Shown in pieces: positions 24,675-32,756 of a DNA stretch of 64,000 nucleotides (within the stretch, counting starts at the first letter, position 1; each line of letters starts with the position of its first letter). The stretch comes from Arthrobacter sp. zg-Y769 (lineage in GTDB: Bacteria > Actinomycetota > Actinomycetes > Actinomycetales > Micrococcaceae): contig NZ_JAJJOE010000008.1 in assembly GCF_020907405.1 (NCBI RefSeq), positions 310,001 to 374,000 of the forward strand, written 5' to 3'. The position numbers were made by a program, and so were the translations under genes. The notes under the pieces are model-generated. The model saw only the letters and a program-made list of their open reading frames with translations, made no database searches and had not been told where the DNA came from.

Positions 24675-25094
24675 CTAGGCCGGCAGGAGGTCGGCGATGA
24701 GCGCGGTGATCCGTGCCTTGATGTCGTCGCGGATGGGGCGGACGGCCTCCACGCCCTGGCCTGCCGGGTCGTCGAGCTTCCAGTCCTCGTAGCGCTTGCC
24801 GGGGAAGATCGGGCAGGCGTCGCCGCAGCCCATGGTGATCACGACGTCGGAGTCCTTCACGGCCTCGGTGGTCAGCACCTTGGGCAGCTCGGCGGACATG
24901 TCGATGCCCTCCTCGGCCATGGCCTCGACGGCGGCCGGGTTGACCGAGGCGGCGGGCGCGGAGCCGGCGGACCGGACCTCGATCCGTCCCTCGCCGAGGG
25001 TGCGCAGGTACGCGGCGGCCATCTGCGACCGTCCGGCGTTGTGCACGCAGACGAACAGGACGGAGGGCTTGGCTGCGGTTTCGGTGGTGCTCAT
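24675..25094 (-). CDS. arsC: Arsenate reductase, LMW tyrosine phosphatase type
   Basis: 139 residues. The phosphatase P-loop is LFVCVHNAGRSQM (C-x5-R-S with Cys16), and the second redox region is VITMGCGDACPIFPGKRYEDW. It reduces arsenate to arsenite in the cytoplasm; in actinobacteria such enzymes use mycothiol/mycoredoxin or thioredoxin, which cannot be distinguished here. Its ATG overlaps the stop of acr3 (ATGA). Arsenite made here would be exported by Acr3. Confidence 0.93.
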   Translation of the reverse strand: MSTTETAAKPSVLFVCVHNAGRSQMAAAYLRTLGEGRIEVRSAGSAPAASVNPAAVEAMAEEGIDMSAELPKVLTTEAVKDSDVVITMGCGDACPIFPGKRYEDWKLDDPAGQGVEAVRPIRDDIKARITALIADLLPA

Positions 25095-26203
25095 CGGTTC
25101 ATCTTTTCTGTGGAGGCGTCAGGGGTGGGAGCGGCGGCGGGCCAGTATTTCTTCTGCGCCCAGAGGGCGACATAGACCAGCGCGACCAGGACGGGGACTT
25201 CGATCAGGGGTCCGACGACGCCGGCCAGTGCCTGCCCGGAGGTCACGCCGTAGGTGCCGATCGCCACGGCAATGGCGAGTTCGAAGTTGTTGCCGGCGGC
25301 GGTGAAGGCCAGCGTGGTGGTGCGGGGGTAGCCCAGGTGCAGGAGTTTGCCCAGCAGCATGCCGGCGCCGAACACCACCAGGAAGTAGACCAGCAGCGGC
25401 AGGGCGATGCGGGCGACGTCGAGCGGGTTCGAGGTGATCTCATCCCCCTGCAGGGCGAAGAGCAGCACGATGGTGAACAGCAGGCCGTAGAGCGCCCACG
25501 GGCCGATCTTCGGAATGAACGTGCCTTCGTACCAGTCGCGGCCCTTCGCTTTTTCGCCGAGGGTGCGGGTGAGGAAGCCGGCCAGCAGCGGGATGCCCAG
25601 GAAGATGAGCACACTGGCCGTGATGGACCAGAAGGAGAAACCGGCGCTGGTGGTTTCCAGTCCCAGCCAGCCGGGCAGGACCTGCAGGTAGAACCAGCCC
25701 AGGGCACCAAAGGCGAGGACCTGGAAGACGGAGTTGATGGCCACCAGCACGGCGGCGGCTTCGCGGTCACCGCAGGCCAGGTCGTTCCAGATCATCACCA
25801 TCGCGATGCAGCGGGCCAGGCCAACAATGATCAGCCCGGTGCGGTATTCCGGCAGGTCCGGCAGGAAGATCCAGGCCAGCGCGAACATAAACGCCGGGGC
25901 GGCGACCCAGTTGAGCACCAGCGACGTGACCATCAGCTTCCGGTCGGCGACGACCTTCGAGGTTTCGTCGTAGCGGACCTTGGCCAGCACCGGATACATC
26001 ATCACCAGCAGGCCGACGGCGATGGGCAGCGACACATTCGACACCTTCACCGAGTCCAGCGCGGGTCCGATGCCCGGAACCAGGCGGCCCAGCAGCAGTC
26101 CGGCGGCCATCGCGGCGAGGATCCAGAGCGGCAGGAAGCGGTCCAGGGTGGAGAGCCGGGCGGTGACCTGGCCGGTCTGGGGTGGTGCGGTGGACGTGCT
26201 CAC
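25091..26203 (-). CDS. acr3: Arsenite efflux transporter Acr3
   Basis: 370 residues, ten membrane helices. Signature segments include ILAAMAAGLLLGRLVPGIG, LARCIAMVMIWNDLACGD with the cysteine essential for arsenite transport, and LAFTAAGNNFELAIAVAIGT. It exports arsenite/antimonite across the plasma membrane. A GTG at 26203 with GAGGAGC 5 nt upstream is chosen over the ATG at 26224. It is the first gene of acr3-arsC-ArsO-like-SMR-SMR and is divergent from arsR. Confidence 0.93.
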   Translation of the reverse strand: MSTSTAPPQTGQVTARLSTLDRFLPLWILAAMAAGLLLGRLVPGIGPALDSVKVSNVSLPIAVGLLVMMYPVLAKVRYDETSKVVADRKLMVTSLVLNWVAAPAFMFALAWIFLPDLPEYRTGLIIVGLARCIAMVMIWNDLACGDREAAAVLVAINSVFQVLAFGALGWFYLQVLPGWLGLETTSAGFSFWSITASVLIFLGIPLLAGFLTRTLGEKAKGRDWYEGTFIPKIGPWALYGLLFTIVLLFALQGDEITSNPLDVARIALPLLVYFLVVFGAGMLLGKLLHLGYPRTTTLAFTAAGNNFELAIAVAIGTYGVTSGQALAGVVGPLIEVPVLVALVYVALWAQKKYWPAAAPTPDASTEKMNR

Positions 26204-26247
26204 AAAGCTCCTCGGCAGGGACATCGACAGGGCAACCTACATTGAAG

Positions 26248-26312
26248 AACATCGATATCCTTCGATGTTGAGTATCCCGGGATATATCGATACCTGTCAA
26301 TCTGTGCATAAT
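26248..26312. promoter_or_regulatory. ars divergent promoter with ArsR-type palindrome
   Basis: A perfect inverted repeat AACATCGA-TATCCT-TCGATGTT (26248-26269) lies between acr3 and arsR, followed by a second ATATCGAT-containing half site near 26284. CATAAT at 26307-26312 is 6 nt before the arsR GTG, a leaderless -10. The palindrome is the natural ArsR site. Confidence 0.75.
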
Positions 26313-26318
26313 GGGCAG

Positions 26319-26669
26319 GTGACCACTGCACTGACAGTTCCCGCTCCCGCCGTCGAGGCCTGCTGCACCCCGCTGACTTCCGAAGCGTTGAGCATCGAAG
26401 ACGCCCAGCGCTTCGCCCAGCTGCTCAAGGCTGTGGCCGAGCCGACCCGGCTGCGCCTGGTCTCGCTGATCGCCGCCCAGGAGAACAAGGAAGCCTGCGT
26501 GTGCGACCTCACCGAGCCGATCGGACTGGGCCAGCCGACGGTGTCCCACCATCTGAAGATCCTGGTCGACGCCGGCATCCTGCACCGTGAGAAGCGCGGT
26601 GTCTGGGCCTACTACTCCATCGTTCCTGGTGCGCTCGAACGCGCTGCTGCTGTTTTGTCGCCGCGGTGA
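26319..26669 (+). CDS. arsR: ArsR family arsenic repressor, CgArsR type
   Basis: 116 residues. The winged helix is ALLKAVAEPTRLRLVSLI-like, with TEPIGLGQPTVSHHLKILVD as the recognition helix. It has an N-terminal Cys15-Cys16 pair and Cys60/Cys62 (ACVCDLTE), whereas E. coli ArsR uses a CVC site in the recognition region. The pair sits at the same position as in Corynebacterium glutamicum ArsR. The GTG start at 26319 is set by a CATAAT box 6 nt upstream. It represses the divergent acr3 operon and is released by As(III)/Sb(III). Confidence 0.92.
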   Translation: MTTALTVPAPAVEACCTPLTSEALSIEDAQRFAQLLKAVAEPTRLRLVSLIAAQENKEACVCDLTEPIGLGQPTVSHHLKILVDAGILHREKRGVWAYYSIVPGALERAAAVLSPR

Positions 26670-26704
26670 GCAGCACATCTGCTGAGTTGGAAGAATAGAC
26701 GAAC

Positions 26705-27094
26705 ATGCGTATCGGAGAACTGGCGAAGAAGACGGGCGTGCCTGCCCGGATGCTGCGGTACTACGAGGAACAGGGCCTGATCAGCCCCCGGCGCCTCCAG
26801 AACGGATACCGCGTTTATGACGATTACCTCGTGGACAGAGTCAGGAAGATCCGCGGCCTGGTCGACTCGGGAATCCCGACCCGCATCGTTGCGGATATCC
26901 TTCCGTGCCTGGACAAGCCACAGAGCATTGTCGTGGACAATCCGGACCCCGAACTGCGGGATCTCCTGTTACAGGAGCGGGACCGGATGAACGTGAAGAT
27001 CGATTTTCTCGCTCAAAACCGGGACGCGCTCACCCGCTACATTGATGCCCTGGACCGCGCCGCGTCAGGAACCCGGGAGTCTGCCGCGAGCTAG
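26705..27094 (+). CDS. MerR family transcriptional regulator
   Basis: 129 residues. MerR winged helix at the start (MRIGELAKKTGVPARMLRYY, QGLISPRRLQNGYRVYDDYL), then the dimerisation coiled coil (LLQERDRMNVKIDFLAQNRD). A single cysteine (ILPCLDKP) lies in the effector-side loop, so a thiol or metal ligand is not obvious. A dyad in a 19-bp promoter spacer sits 28 bp downstream, ahead of a small broken ORF and an LLM monooxygenase, which are its probable targets. Confidence 0.88.
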   Translation: MRIGELAKKTGVPARMLRYYEEQGLISPRRLQNGYRVYDDYLVDRVRKIRGLVDSGIPTRIVADILPCLDKPQSIVVDNPDPELRDLLLQERDRMNVKIDFLAQNRDALTRYIDALDRAASGTRESAAS

Positions 27095-27121
27095 GTCGCA
27101 CGTCGTCTAAGTGCCTCCGAT

Positions 27122-27152
27122 TTGACCTTGACATTAGTGGCAAGGTTGCACC
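27122..27152 (+). promoter_or_regulatory. MerR-type operator/promoter
   Basis: TTGACC at 27122-27127 is followed by the dyad ACCTTG-N10-CAAGGT (27125-27146) in the spacer and a weak -10 (TGCACC). The arrangement with a dyad in an overlong spacer is typical of MerR promoters; the transcript would start near the ATG at 27161. Confidence 0.65.
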
Positions 27153-27160
27153 ATTAGTGC

Positions 27161-27398
27161 ATGACTGAACCACGTGTTGATTCACCAACACCAGCCCGAC
27201 CTCCGAACCGGGTGAAGCCAACCCCGCACGCCCTGCGCCATGCGCCATGCGCCATGCGGCAGCGTGCTCCTTCCGGGTGCGATCGCTTCGTTTGTCGTCG
27301 CCAGGGACACCGAGGTCGATGCGATTAGCCGCCTGATCCCCAACAGGCCGACCACTTCTCCGAATACTTTCCCCTTCTTTCCTAAAGGACGCTCATGA
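27161..27398 (+). pseudogene. Small ORF interrupted by a heptamer repeat
   Basis: From the ATG at 27161, right behind the MerR promoter, codons run MTEPRVDSPTPARPPNRVKP and then meet three GCGCCAT copies. In the present state the frame runs into a TAG near 27325. Removing 7 nt joins it to a frame reading VLLPGAIASFVVARDTEVDA and ISRLIPNRPTTSPNTF that ends in TGA at 27396-27398, overlapping the LLM start by ATGA. The restored protein would have about 76 residues. No family is recognised. It is either switched off by the repeat or inactivated by a 7-nt duplication. Confidence 0.5.
27235..27255 (+). repeat. Three tandem GCGCCAT heptamers
   Basis: Exact copies at 27235, 27242 and 27249. Seven is not a multiple of three, so changes in copy number shift the reading frame; two or five copies open it. 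Confidence 0.9.
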
Positions 27399-28717
27399 GC
27401 AAGCGCAAACTGATTCTCGGCATGCAACTCAACAACGGTTATGGTTCCCAGCCCTCCGCCTGGCGGATGCCCGGGGTTGATCCGTCCAATTACACGGACT
27501 ACGACGCGATGGTCCGGTACGCGCAGGCCGCTGAACGAGGGAAAGTCGCTTTCCTGTTCCTGCCTGATACCCCTGCCCTGACCAGCGACGTGAACCACGA
27601 CGCCCCGCAGATGTCCCTCGACCCGATGATGGCCCTGGCGGCCATCGCGCGGGGAACCGAACGCATCGGCCTCGTTGCCACCGGATCCACCACCTTCAAC
27701 GAGCCCTACAACATTGCCCGGCAGTTCAAAGCGCTCGACGTCATGAGCCACGGCCGCGCCGGCTGGAATGCCGTAACCACGAGCGACCCCTCGGCTGCAG
27801 CCAATTTCGGGCAGGAAATAGCTCCGCGGCCGGAGCGGTATCAGCGTGCCCACGAGACGATCCAGATCGCCCAGTCACTATGGGGAAGCTGGCAGAAAGA
27901 CGCCTGGACCAGAAACAAGGAGACCGGACGTTTCGCTGATTCCTCGAAAATCCGACCCCTCGACCTCCGCGGCAGGTTCGTCTCCTCGCGTGGCCCGCTG
28001 CCGATTCCGCCGTCCGAGCAGGGACAGCCTGTCATGTTCTCTGCAGGGGGCGGTGAGTACGGCCTGGGACTGGCAGGGCGGTATGCCAGCGGAGTCATCG
28101 GTGCGGCCTTCTCCATCGAGGATGCACGCGCCCAGCGGGAGGCAGCCCGCGATGCGGCCCGCCGGGCCGGCCGTAACCCGGACGAAATCAAATACTTCGC
28201 GGGCCTCATGCCTGCCATCGGCGCCACCAAGCGAGCCGCACTGGACCGGCGCCTTATGCTCGGCGAACGGATCTTCCCGCAACGGGTTCCCTACCTTGGC
28301 TCAATGCTCGGACTGAGCCTGGAACTCGGCCAGCTGGATCAGCCCCTCACCCCGCACCAGTTGGCAACAGCCCAGGCAAGCCCGTTCGATCCGCGGGCGC
28401 TCCGGGCCCTCGAGGTGGCCCGCGAAGGCTGGACCATTCGCGAGATCCTCGCCCACGGCGTCATCGACTACCACCCCACCCCGGTCGGCGATGCGGCCGT
28501 CACCGCGGACCACATGCAGGAATGGTTCGAGGCAGGAGCAGTGGACGGCTTCTGGGTATCCGTCGATATCTACGAGGACGGCATCGACACCTTCGTCGAC
28601 GAGGTCGTGCCGATCCTTCAGGAACGCGGCCTCATGCCGACCGACTACGAAGGCACTACCCTCCGCGACCACCTCGGGGTGCCGGAACAGTACGGGCTCG
28701 ACAGCAGAGTCCAGTAA
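27395..28717 (+). CDS. LLM class flavin-dependent monooxygenase (NtaA/SnaA/DszA family)
   Basis: 440 residues, normal for the FMNH2-dependent NtaA/SnaA/DszA/SoxA subgroup. Evidence: KLILGMQLNNGYGSQPSAWR, the ARGTERIGLVATGSTTFNEP strand, FKALDVMSHGRAGWNAVTTS and PVMFSAGGGEYGLGLAGRYA. These enzymes take reduced FMN from a partner reductase and oxygenate small organic compounds, often sulfur- or nitrogen-containing. The ATG overlaps the stop of the restored small ORF upstream, suggesting a common transcript under MerR control. The substrate is unknown. Confidence 0.9.
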   Translation: MSKRKLILGMQLNNGYGSQPSAWRMPGVDPSNYTDYDAMVRYAQAAERGKVAFLFLPDTPALTSDVNHDAPQMSLDPMMALAAIARGTERIGLVATGSTTFNEPYNIARQFKALDVMSHGRAGWNAVTTSDPSAAANFGQEIAPRPERYQRAHETIQIAQSLWGSWQKDAWTRNKETGRFADSSKIRPLDLRGRFVSSRGPLPIPPSEQGQPVMFSAGGGEYGLGLAGRYASGVIGAAFSIEDARAQREAARDAARRAGRNPDEIKYFAGLMPAIGATKRAALDRRLMLGERIFPQRVPYLGSMLGLSLELGQLDQPLTPHQLATAQASPFDPRALRALEVAREGWTIREILAHGVIDYHPTPVGDAAVTADHMQEWFEAGAVDGFWVSVDIYEDGIDTFVDEVVPILQERGLMPTDYEGTTLRDHLGVPEQYGLDSRVQ

Positions 28718-28756
28718 TTTCGAGCGCCTGCACAGCCTTTTTCGTAGGCTGTGCAG

Positions 28757-28983
28757 GTGAATCCTCCCGAAACAGCCCGGCTCCGCTTCCGGGAAATGGC
28801 AGACAGCGACCTCGACACCATGGCGTCCATGCTCGGCGATCCCGCGGTGATGAAGTTCTATCCCGCCCCGAAAACACGGCCTCGCGGCGGGTTGCGGAGA
28901 AGATCGGCATGTCCTTCGAGCTGACAGCAACAGACGGCGGGCAGGAACGGTCGGTCTTCGGTGTCGACATAGCTCCCGCTTAG
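28757..28983 (+). pseudogene. GNAT acetyltransferase remnant with internal deletion
   Basis: Starts with a leaderless GTG (TAGGCT at 28745-28750) and reads ARLRFREMADSDLDTMASML, the normal beginning of a RimJ/RimL-type GNAT, up to VMKFYPAPK. It then jumps, in another frame, to the family end NTASRRVAEKIGMSFEL. About 100 codons are missing between the two parts. It is not functional as an acetyltransferase. Confidence 0.8.
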
Positions 28984-28992
28984 ACTGCATCC

Positions 28993-29415
28993 ATGTCAGT
29001 CTCCCCGCAGCCCTCCCAGGTAACCCTCGTCCGCTCCACCCAGCTGTCCGACGCCGCCGAGTACGCCTATGCGGCCACGGCACCCGCCGACGCGCGCCTC
29101 ATTTTCCTCGCGGGATCCTGCCCGCTGGAAGAAGACGGCTCGACGGCGGCCATTGGCGATTACGCCGGGCAGGCTGCGAAGTGCATGCAGAACCTGGAGC
29201 TGGCGCTGGTCGCGGCGGGGGCGACACTCGAGCACGTGCTCAGCACCCGGGTGCTGGTCGCGTCCAGCTCGCAGGCGGATCTGGTCACCGCCTGGGAAGT
29301 GGTCCGGGATGGTTTCGGCAGCCACGACGCACCGAGCACCCTTCTGGGAGTCACTGTGCTGGGCTACGACCATCAACTCGTCGAGATCGAAGCGGTAGCT
29401 GCCGTCCGCGACTAA
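28993..29415 (+). CDS. RidA (YjgF/UK114) family protein
   Basis: 140 residues. RidA-fold signatures include LIFLAGSCPLEEDGS, GDYAGQAAKCMQNLELALVA with the TLEHVLSTRVLV segment, and a C-terminal GYDHQLVEIEAVA. The arginine typical of the active site is in STRVLVAS. RidA enzymes hydrolyse reactive enamines/imines; subfamily members have other roles. TAGACT at 28981-28986 is 6 nt before the ATG, so it is leaderless. It converges with an MFS gene. Confidence 0.85.
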   Translation: MSVSPQPSQVTLVRSTQLSDAAEYAYAATAPADARLIFLAGSCPLEEDGSTAAIGDYAGQAAKCMQNLELALVAAGATLEHVLSTRVLVASSSQADLVTAWEVVRDGFGSHDAPSTLLGVTVLGYDHQLVEIEAVAAVRD

Positions 29416-29420
29416 TGACC

Positions 29421-30677
29421 TTAGGCCGCCCTGCTGAGCCGGGCCCAGAACAGCACCGGTATCAGCAGTAGGGCCAGGATGCCGCAGGAAAGGGCGAGTG
29501 CGGCGTAGCTGGTGCCGGCCATCATCACGCCGGACAAGGTTCCGCCTCCGGCCCCGGCCAGGGCAACCAGCACGTCGATCTTGCCTTGGACGCGGGGGCG
29601 GATCTCGGGTGACGTGTTATCGACTACCAGCGCCGTGCCGGCAATCAGGCCGAAGTTCCAACCCATGCCGAGCAGTGCCAGGGCGAGGAGCAGCAACCCC
29701 AGGGATCCGCCCGGCGCGAGGGCCGCAGTGACTCCAGCCAAGAGCAGGGTTACTCCGGAGGCGATAGCCATTGGAGTACGTCCGAGTTTGTCCACCAATA
29801 TCCCCGTGACAAGCGACGGCAGGTACATCGCGCCGATGTGCACCCCGATGACCATTCCGACAGCGGCAAGGTCATGGTGATGGGACCTCATATGCACCGG
29901 CGTCATGGTCATGATCGCCACCATCGCGATCTGTGTCAGCACCATCACGGCGGCACCCACGTAGACTCCGGCCCCCGGACGGGCTGCCGGCGCACCGACG
30001 TCGCTCGGCACGGTATCCGCCGTCCGGTTCTCCAACCCGCGCGCCAGAAAGTACGGATCCGGGCGCAAAAGCACCAGCAGTACGACGCCGGCGGCCAGGA
30101 ACGCTGTTCCGGCAAGAAGGAACGGGCCGGCCAGGGCAGGGATACCGAGACCGTCGGCGAAGCGGCCCATGGGCGTAACCAGGTTGGGTCCGGCAACCGC
30201 CCCGAACGTCGTCGAGACCATCGCAATGCTGATGGCCTGTCCCCTGCGGTCCGGCAGCGCAAGGTCCGTTCCGGCATATCGAGCCTGCAGGTTGGTGGCC
30301 GTTCCCGCCCCGTAAAGGACCAGCGCCGCAAACAGCAGAAGAGGGCTGTCCACCACAGCAGCCAGGACCACGCCCAGCGCACCGAGACCGCCGGCTATGA
30401 ACCCGGACCCGAGTCCAATGCGCCGTCCGGCCCGCTGGTTAACCCTTCCCACAAGGTAGGCCGCCAGTGCGGAACCCAGGGTAATCAGCCCTGCCGGCAG
30501 GCCGGCCAGCCCCTCCGACCCAAGCATGTCCTGCGCCAGGAGGGCCCCCACCGTGACGCCCGCGGCCAAGCCAGCCCCGCCGAGAACCTGGCTGAGGACA
30601 ACCACGGTGAGGGTACGCCGCTGAACTGCGGCACGGCGCGCCTCATCCATCAGGACGGTTTCATTTATCTGGTTCAT
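29421..30677 (-). CDS. MFS transporter
   Basis: 418 residues and about 12 helices. Characteristic are QVLGGAGLAAGVTVGALLAQ, the motif-A-like loop YLVGRVNQRAGRRIGLGSGF and the second-half loop GILVDKLGRTPMAIASG. It belongs to the general drug/metabolite exporter group without a clear subfamily. It is followed upstream by a CPBP gene with an 18-bp gap on the same strand, so they may share a transcript. The substrate is unknown. Confidence 0.87.
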   Translation of the reverse strand: MNQINETVLMDEARRAAVQRRTLTVVVLSQVLGGAGLAAGVTVGALLAQDMLGSEGLAGLPAGLITLGSALAAYLVGRVNQRAGRRIGLGSGFIAGGLGALGVVLAAVVDSPLLLFAALVLYGAGTATNLQARYAGTDLALPDRRGQAISIAMVSTTFGAVAGPNLVTPMGRFADGLGIPALAGPFLLAGTAFLAAGVVLLVLLRPDPYFLARGLENRTADTVPSDVGAPAARPGAGVYVGAAVMVLTQIAMVAIMTMTPVHMRSHHHDLAAVGMVIGVHIGAMYLPSLVTGILVDKLGRTPMAIASGVTLLLAGVTAALAPGGSLGLLLLALALLGMGWNFGLIAGTALVVDNTSPEIRPRVQGKIDVLVALAGAGGGTLSGVMMAGTSYAALALSCGILALLLIPVLFWARLSRAA

Positions 30678-30695
30678 TGCGGTCCCGTAATCCGG

Positions 30696-31511
30696 TCAGT
30701 ACTGCACGACGCCGGTGAGCACCAGGATCGGGAACACAACTGCCGGGGAACTCGTCATGAGGTTCACGAGCAGGTGCGCGATCGTGATCGGCAGCAGGCG
30801 TCCCTGGGCGCGGACGATGAGCGCCGACCCGAGCCCCCAGACGGTGAAGGCAACCACGTACACAACCATCGCGTCGGTGGTCGGAGCGAAGAACGCATGC
30901 TGCGCGCCGAAGGCCAGGGAACAGACGAGCATCGCCGGCCACGGTGACCACGAGGCCGAAAGCCGGGACTGCGCGTAGCCGCGGTAAACGGCTTCCTCGG
31001 CCGGGGCATTCAACGGAGCGAATGTCACCACAGCTAGGATGCCGAGGATCAGTGACCAGACCGGTGAGGCGATCGTGGCGGCGTCGGGGTCGTAGAACAC
31101 GGTGGCGAACGCGTCGAACATGCCGGAGCCGTGCAGCACCCACATCGCGGCCATGACGGCGAGGACAAACGGTACATAGAGGACCGCGATCCAGAGCAGG
31201 CCCCACCCGGCGTCCCGCAGCACCGACCGACGCGGCGCGAAGAGGGACCGCAGACTCGAGCCCTCGCTTTTCAGCAGACGCGAAACGAGCAGCAGCGAGG
31301 CGATGTTCACCGGAATCAGGCTGAGGGCGGCCAGCATCGGCGTGGGCGGGAACGTGGCCGTACCGTCGACGGCCTGCACGATCCACCAGGCCGCCACCGT
31401 TGCGGCCGCCACCATTCCGAGGCGGACAAACAGCAGCAAGGCTGCCCGCCGTCCAGCGCGTTGGACCTCGACGGCGGAGGGCCCGGGCTGCCGGACGGTG
31501 ACTGATTTCAT
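30696..31511 (-). CDS. CPBP family intramembrane metalloprotease
   Basis: 271 residues, about eight membrane helices. The CAAX-protease/bacteriocin-processing signature is NAPAEEAVYRGYAQSRL (EExxxR), followed by AFGAQHAFFAP with the His and IAHLLVNLM with the last His/Asn. In bacteria these proteins are linked to peptide processing or self-immunity, mostly unproven. The second ATG (31511) is used; the first is 6 nt upstream. It precedes the MFS gene in the same direction. Confidence 0.85.
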   Translation of the reverse strand: MKSVTVRQPGPSAVEVQRAGRRAALLLFVRLGMVAAATVAAWWIVQAVDGTATFPPTPMLAALSLIPVNIASLLLVSRLLKSEGSSLRSLFAPRRSVLRDAGWGLLWIAVLYVPFVLAVMAAMWVLHGSGMFDAFATVFYDPDAATIASPVWSLILGILAVVTFAPLNAPAEEAVYRGYAQSRLSASWSPWPAMLVCSLAFGAQHAFFAPTTDAMVVYVVAFTVWGLGSALIVRAQGRLLPITIAHLLVNLMTSSPAVVFPILVLTGVVQY

Positions 31512-31546
31512 GGGCACAGGCTAACAAGCGGTGGGCCTCGGGGACC

Positions 31547-32641
31547 CTAGAGGACCAGATCAAACTCCAGCCGGCCGTGCCGGATCCCGTTGACCTGCAC
31601 TTCCAGGGCGTGAGTGCCCGCATAGTGCCGCCGGGTGGTCATCTGCCGGAAGCCGTGCCGGCCGTTCAGCTGCCGGGACTCCCCCGGGTCCAGGGACACC
31701 GTGGTCAGCTTGAAGACCTTCTCCGCCGTGGACCCGTTCGCCTTGACGTAGTGCACGGCGTAATCCACCGACAGGCGGCCCGGGGCGTCGCCGGTGTTCG
31801 TCAGGACAAAGTCGAAGACCAGCTCGCCCGGCAGGGCCAGGCTGGAGGTTTCCGTCCGCAGCGCAGTGACACTCACCTGTGCCGGCGTGAAGCCCATCAG
31901 CTCAAGAGCGCCGGGATTGCCCTTTTTCACCAGGGTGCGCAGGCTGCGCCGGACCACCCAGGCAGCGCCTGGCGTGCCGGTCTGCTGCCAGCGCGCGGCC
32001 GCCTCAAGCACCAGCTCGGGCGCGTGCCGTGCAAGGTCATTGGTGTGGTTGGCGACGGACCGGCGCACATACTCGGACTCGTCATTGTGCATCGCGTCCA
32101 GCAGCGGCAGCGTGGCTCCCGACGTAGCGAGCAGCAACGGTACCCGGACGGCCCACGGCAGGTACGGGCGCGTCCCCTCGCTGGCCAGCCGGCGGACATG
32201 TTCGTTGGGATGGTCCGTCCAGGTCCGGATGATGGCCAGTGCCCGTTCGTGATCGGCCCGTAGCAGCCGGCGGATGGCGAACTCGCTGGTCAGCCGCGGA
32301 GTCAGTTCAGCGAGCAGAGCCAGCGCATCATCGAAGGCCGGGGTGCCGCCGTCGGCCAGTGCCAAGGTGACGGCCGCCTCGGTGACCGGCCACAGCGCCC
32401 AGCCGGTGAAGGTCGGATCCTCCAGCGCGGAGCGGAACGCGACCGCAGCCGCCGGATAGGTGCCCAGCGCGCTAACGAGGGCGTGCGCGACGGCGTCGGT
32501 CCGGCCGCGCAGCGACAGTGGTTCCAGCCGGGTCCGGGTGGCCAGCACTCCATCCCAGGAAATCCCGGGTGCCGCAGCGGCCAGCGCGTCATGCAGGGCC
32601 TTGACCTCGTTCGGCCCCAGCAGATCATCCATCGTGCCCAT
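31547..32641 (-). CDS. DNA alkylation repair protein, AlkC-like
   Basis: 364 residues of HEAT-like helices. Diagnostic segments are ERALAIIRTWTDHPNEHVRR, EGTRPYLPWAVRVPLLL and DESEYVRRSVANHTNDLARH, typical of AlkC glycosylases, which excise 3-methyladenine and related lesions. The C-terminal 120 residues form a beta domain (LVFDFVLTNTGDAPGRLSVD), which is also found in a subset of AlkC proteins with an Ig-like fold. GGGGGAGC 4 nt before the ATG at 32641 rejects the longer frame. Confidence 0.85.
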   Translation of the reverse strand: MGTMDDLLGPNEVKALHDALAAAAPGISWDGVLATRTRLEPLSLRGRTDAVAHALVSALGTYPAAAVAFRSALEDPTFTGWALWPVTEAAVTLALADGGTPAFDDALALLAELTPRLTSEFAIRRLLRADHERALAIIRTWTDHPNEHVRRLASEGTRPYLPWAVRVPLLLATSGATLPLLDAMHNDESEYVRRSVANHTNDLARHAPELVLEAAARWQQTGTPGAAWVVRRSLRTLVKKGNPGALELMGFTPAQVSVTALRTETSSLALPGELVFDFVLTNTGDAPGRLSVDYAVHYVKANGSTAEKVFKLTTVSLDPGESRQLNGRHGFRQMTTRRHYAGTHALEVQVNGIRHGRLEFDLVL

Positions 32642-32756
32642 GGTGCTCCCCCGTTTTCCATTCCCTCTGATATCCCGCGGGCAGTGGCCGACTGGATCCA
32701 ATAGCCTCTTTTATTTGGGCTGGATAAGCCTATCCCTAACCTACTGGTTACCGGGT

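Noticed and set aside
23055-25175. Open plus-strand frame of about 700 codons opposite the arsenic genes
   Set aside because: It is an antisense shadow of the ArsO-like, arsC and acr3 genes, with low-complexity Gly/Arg/Gln composition and no domain; the minus-strand genes have clear motifs.
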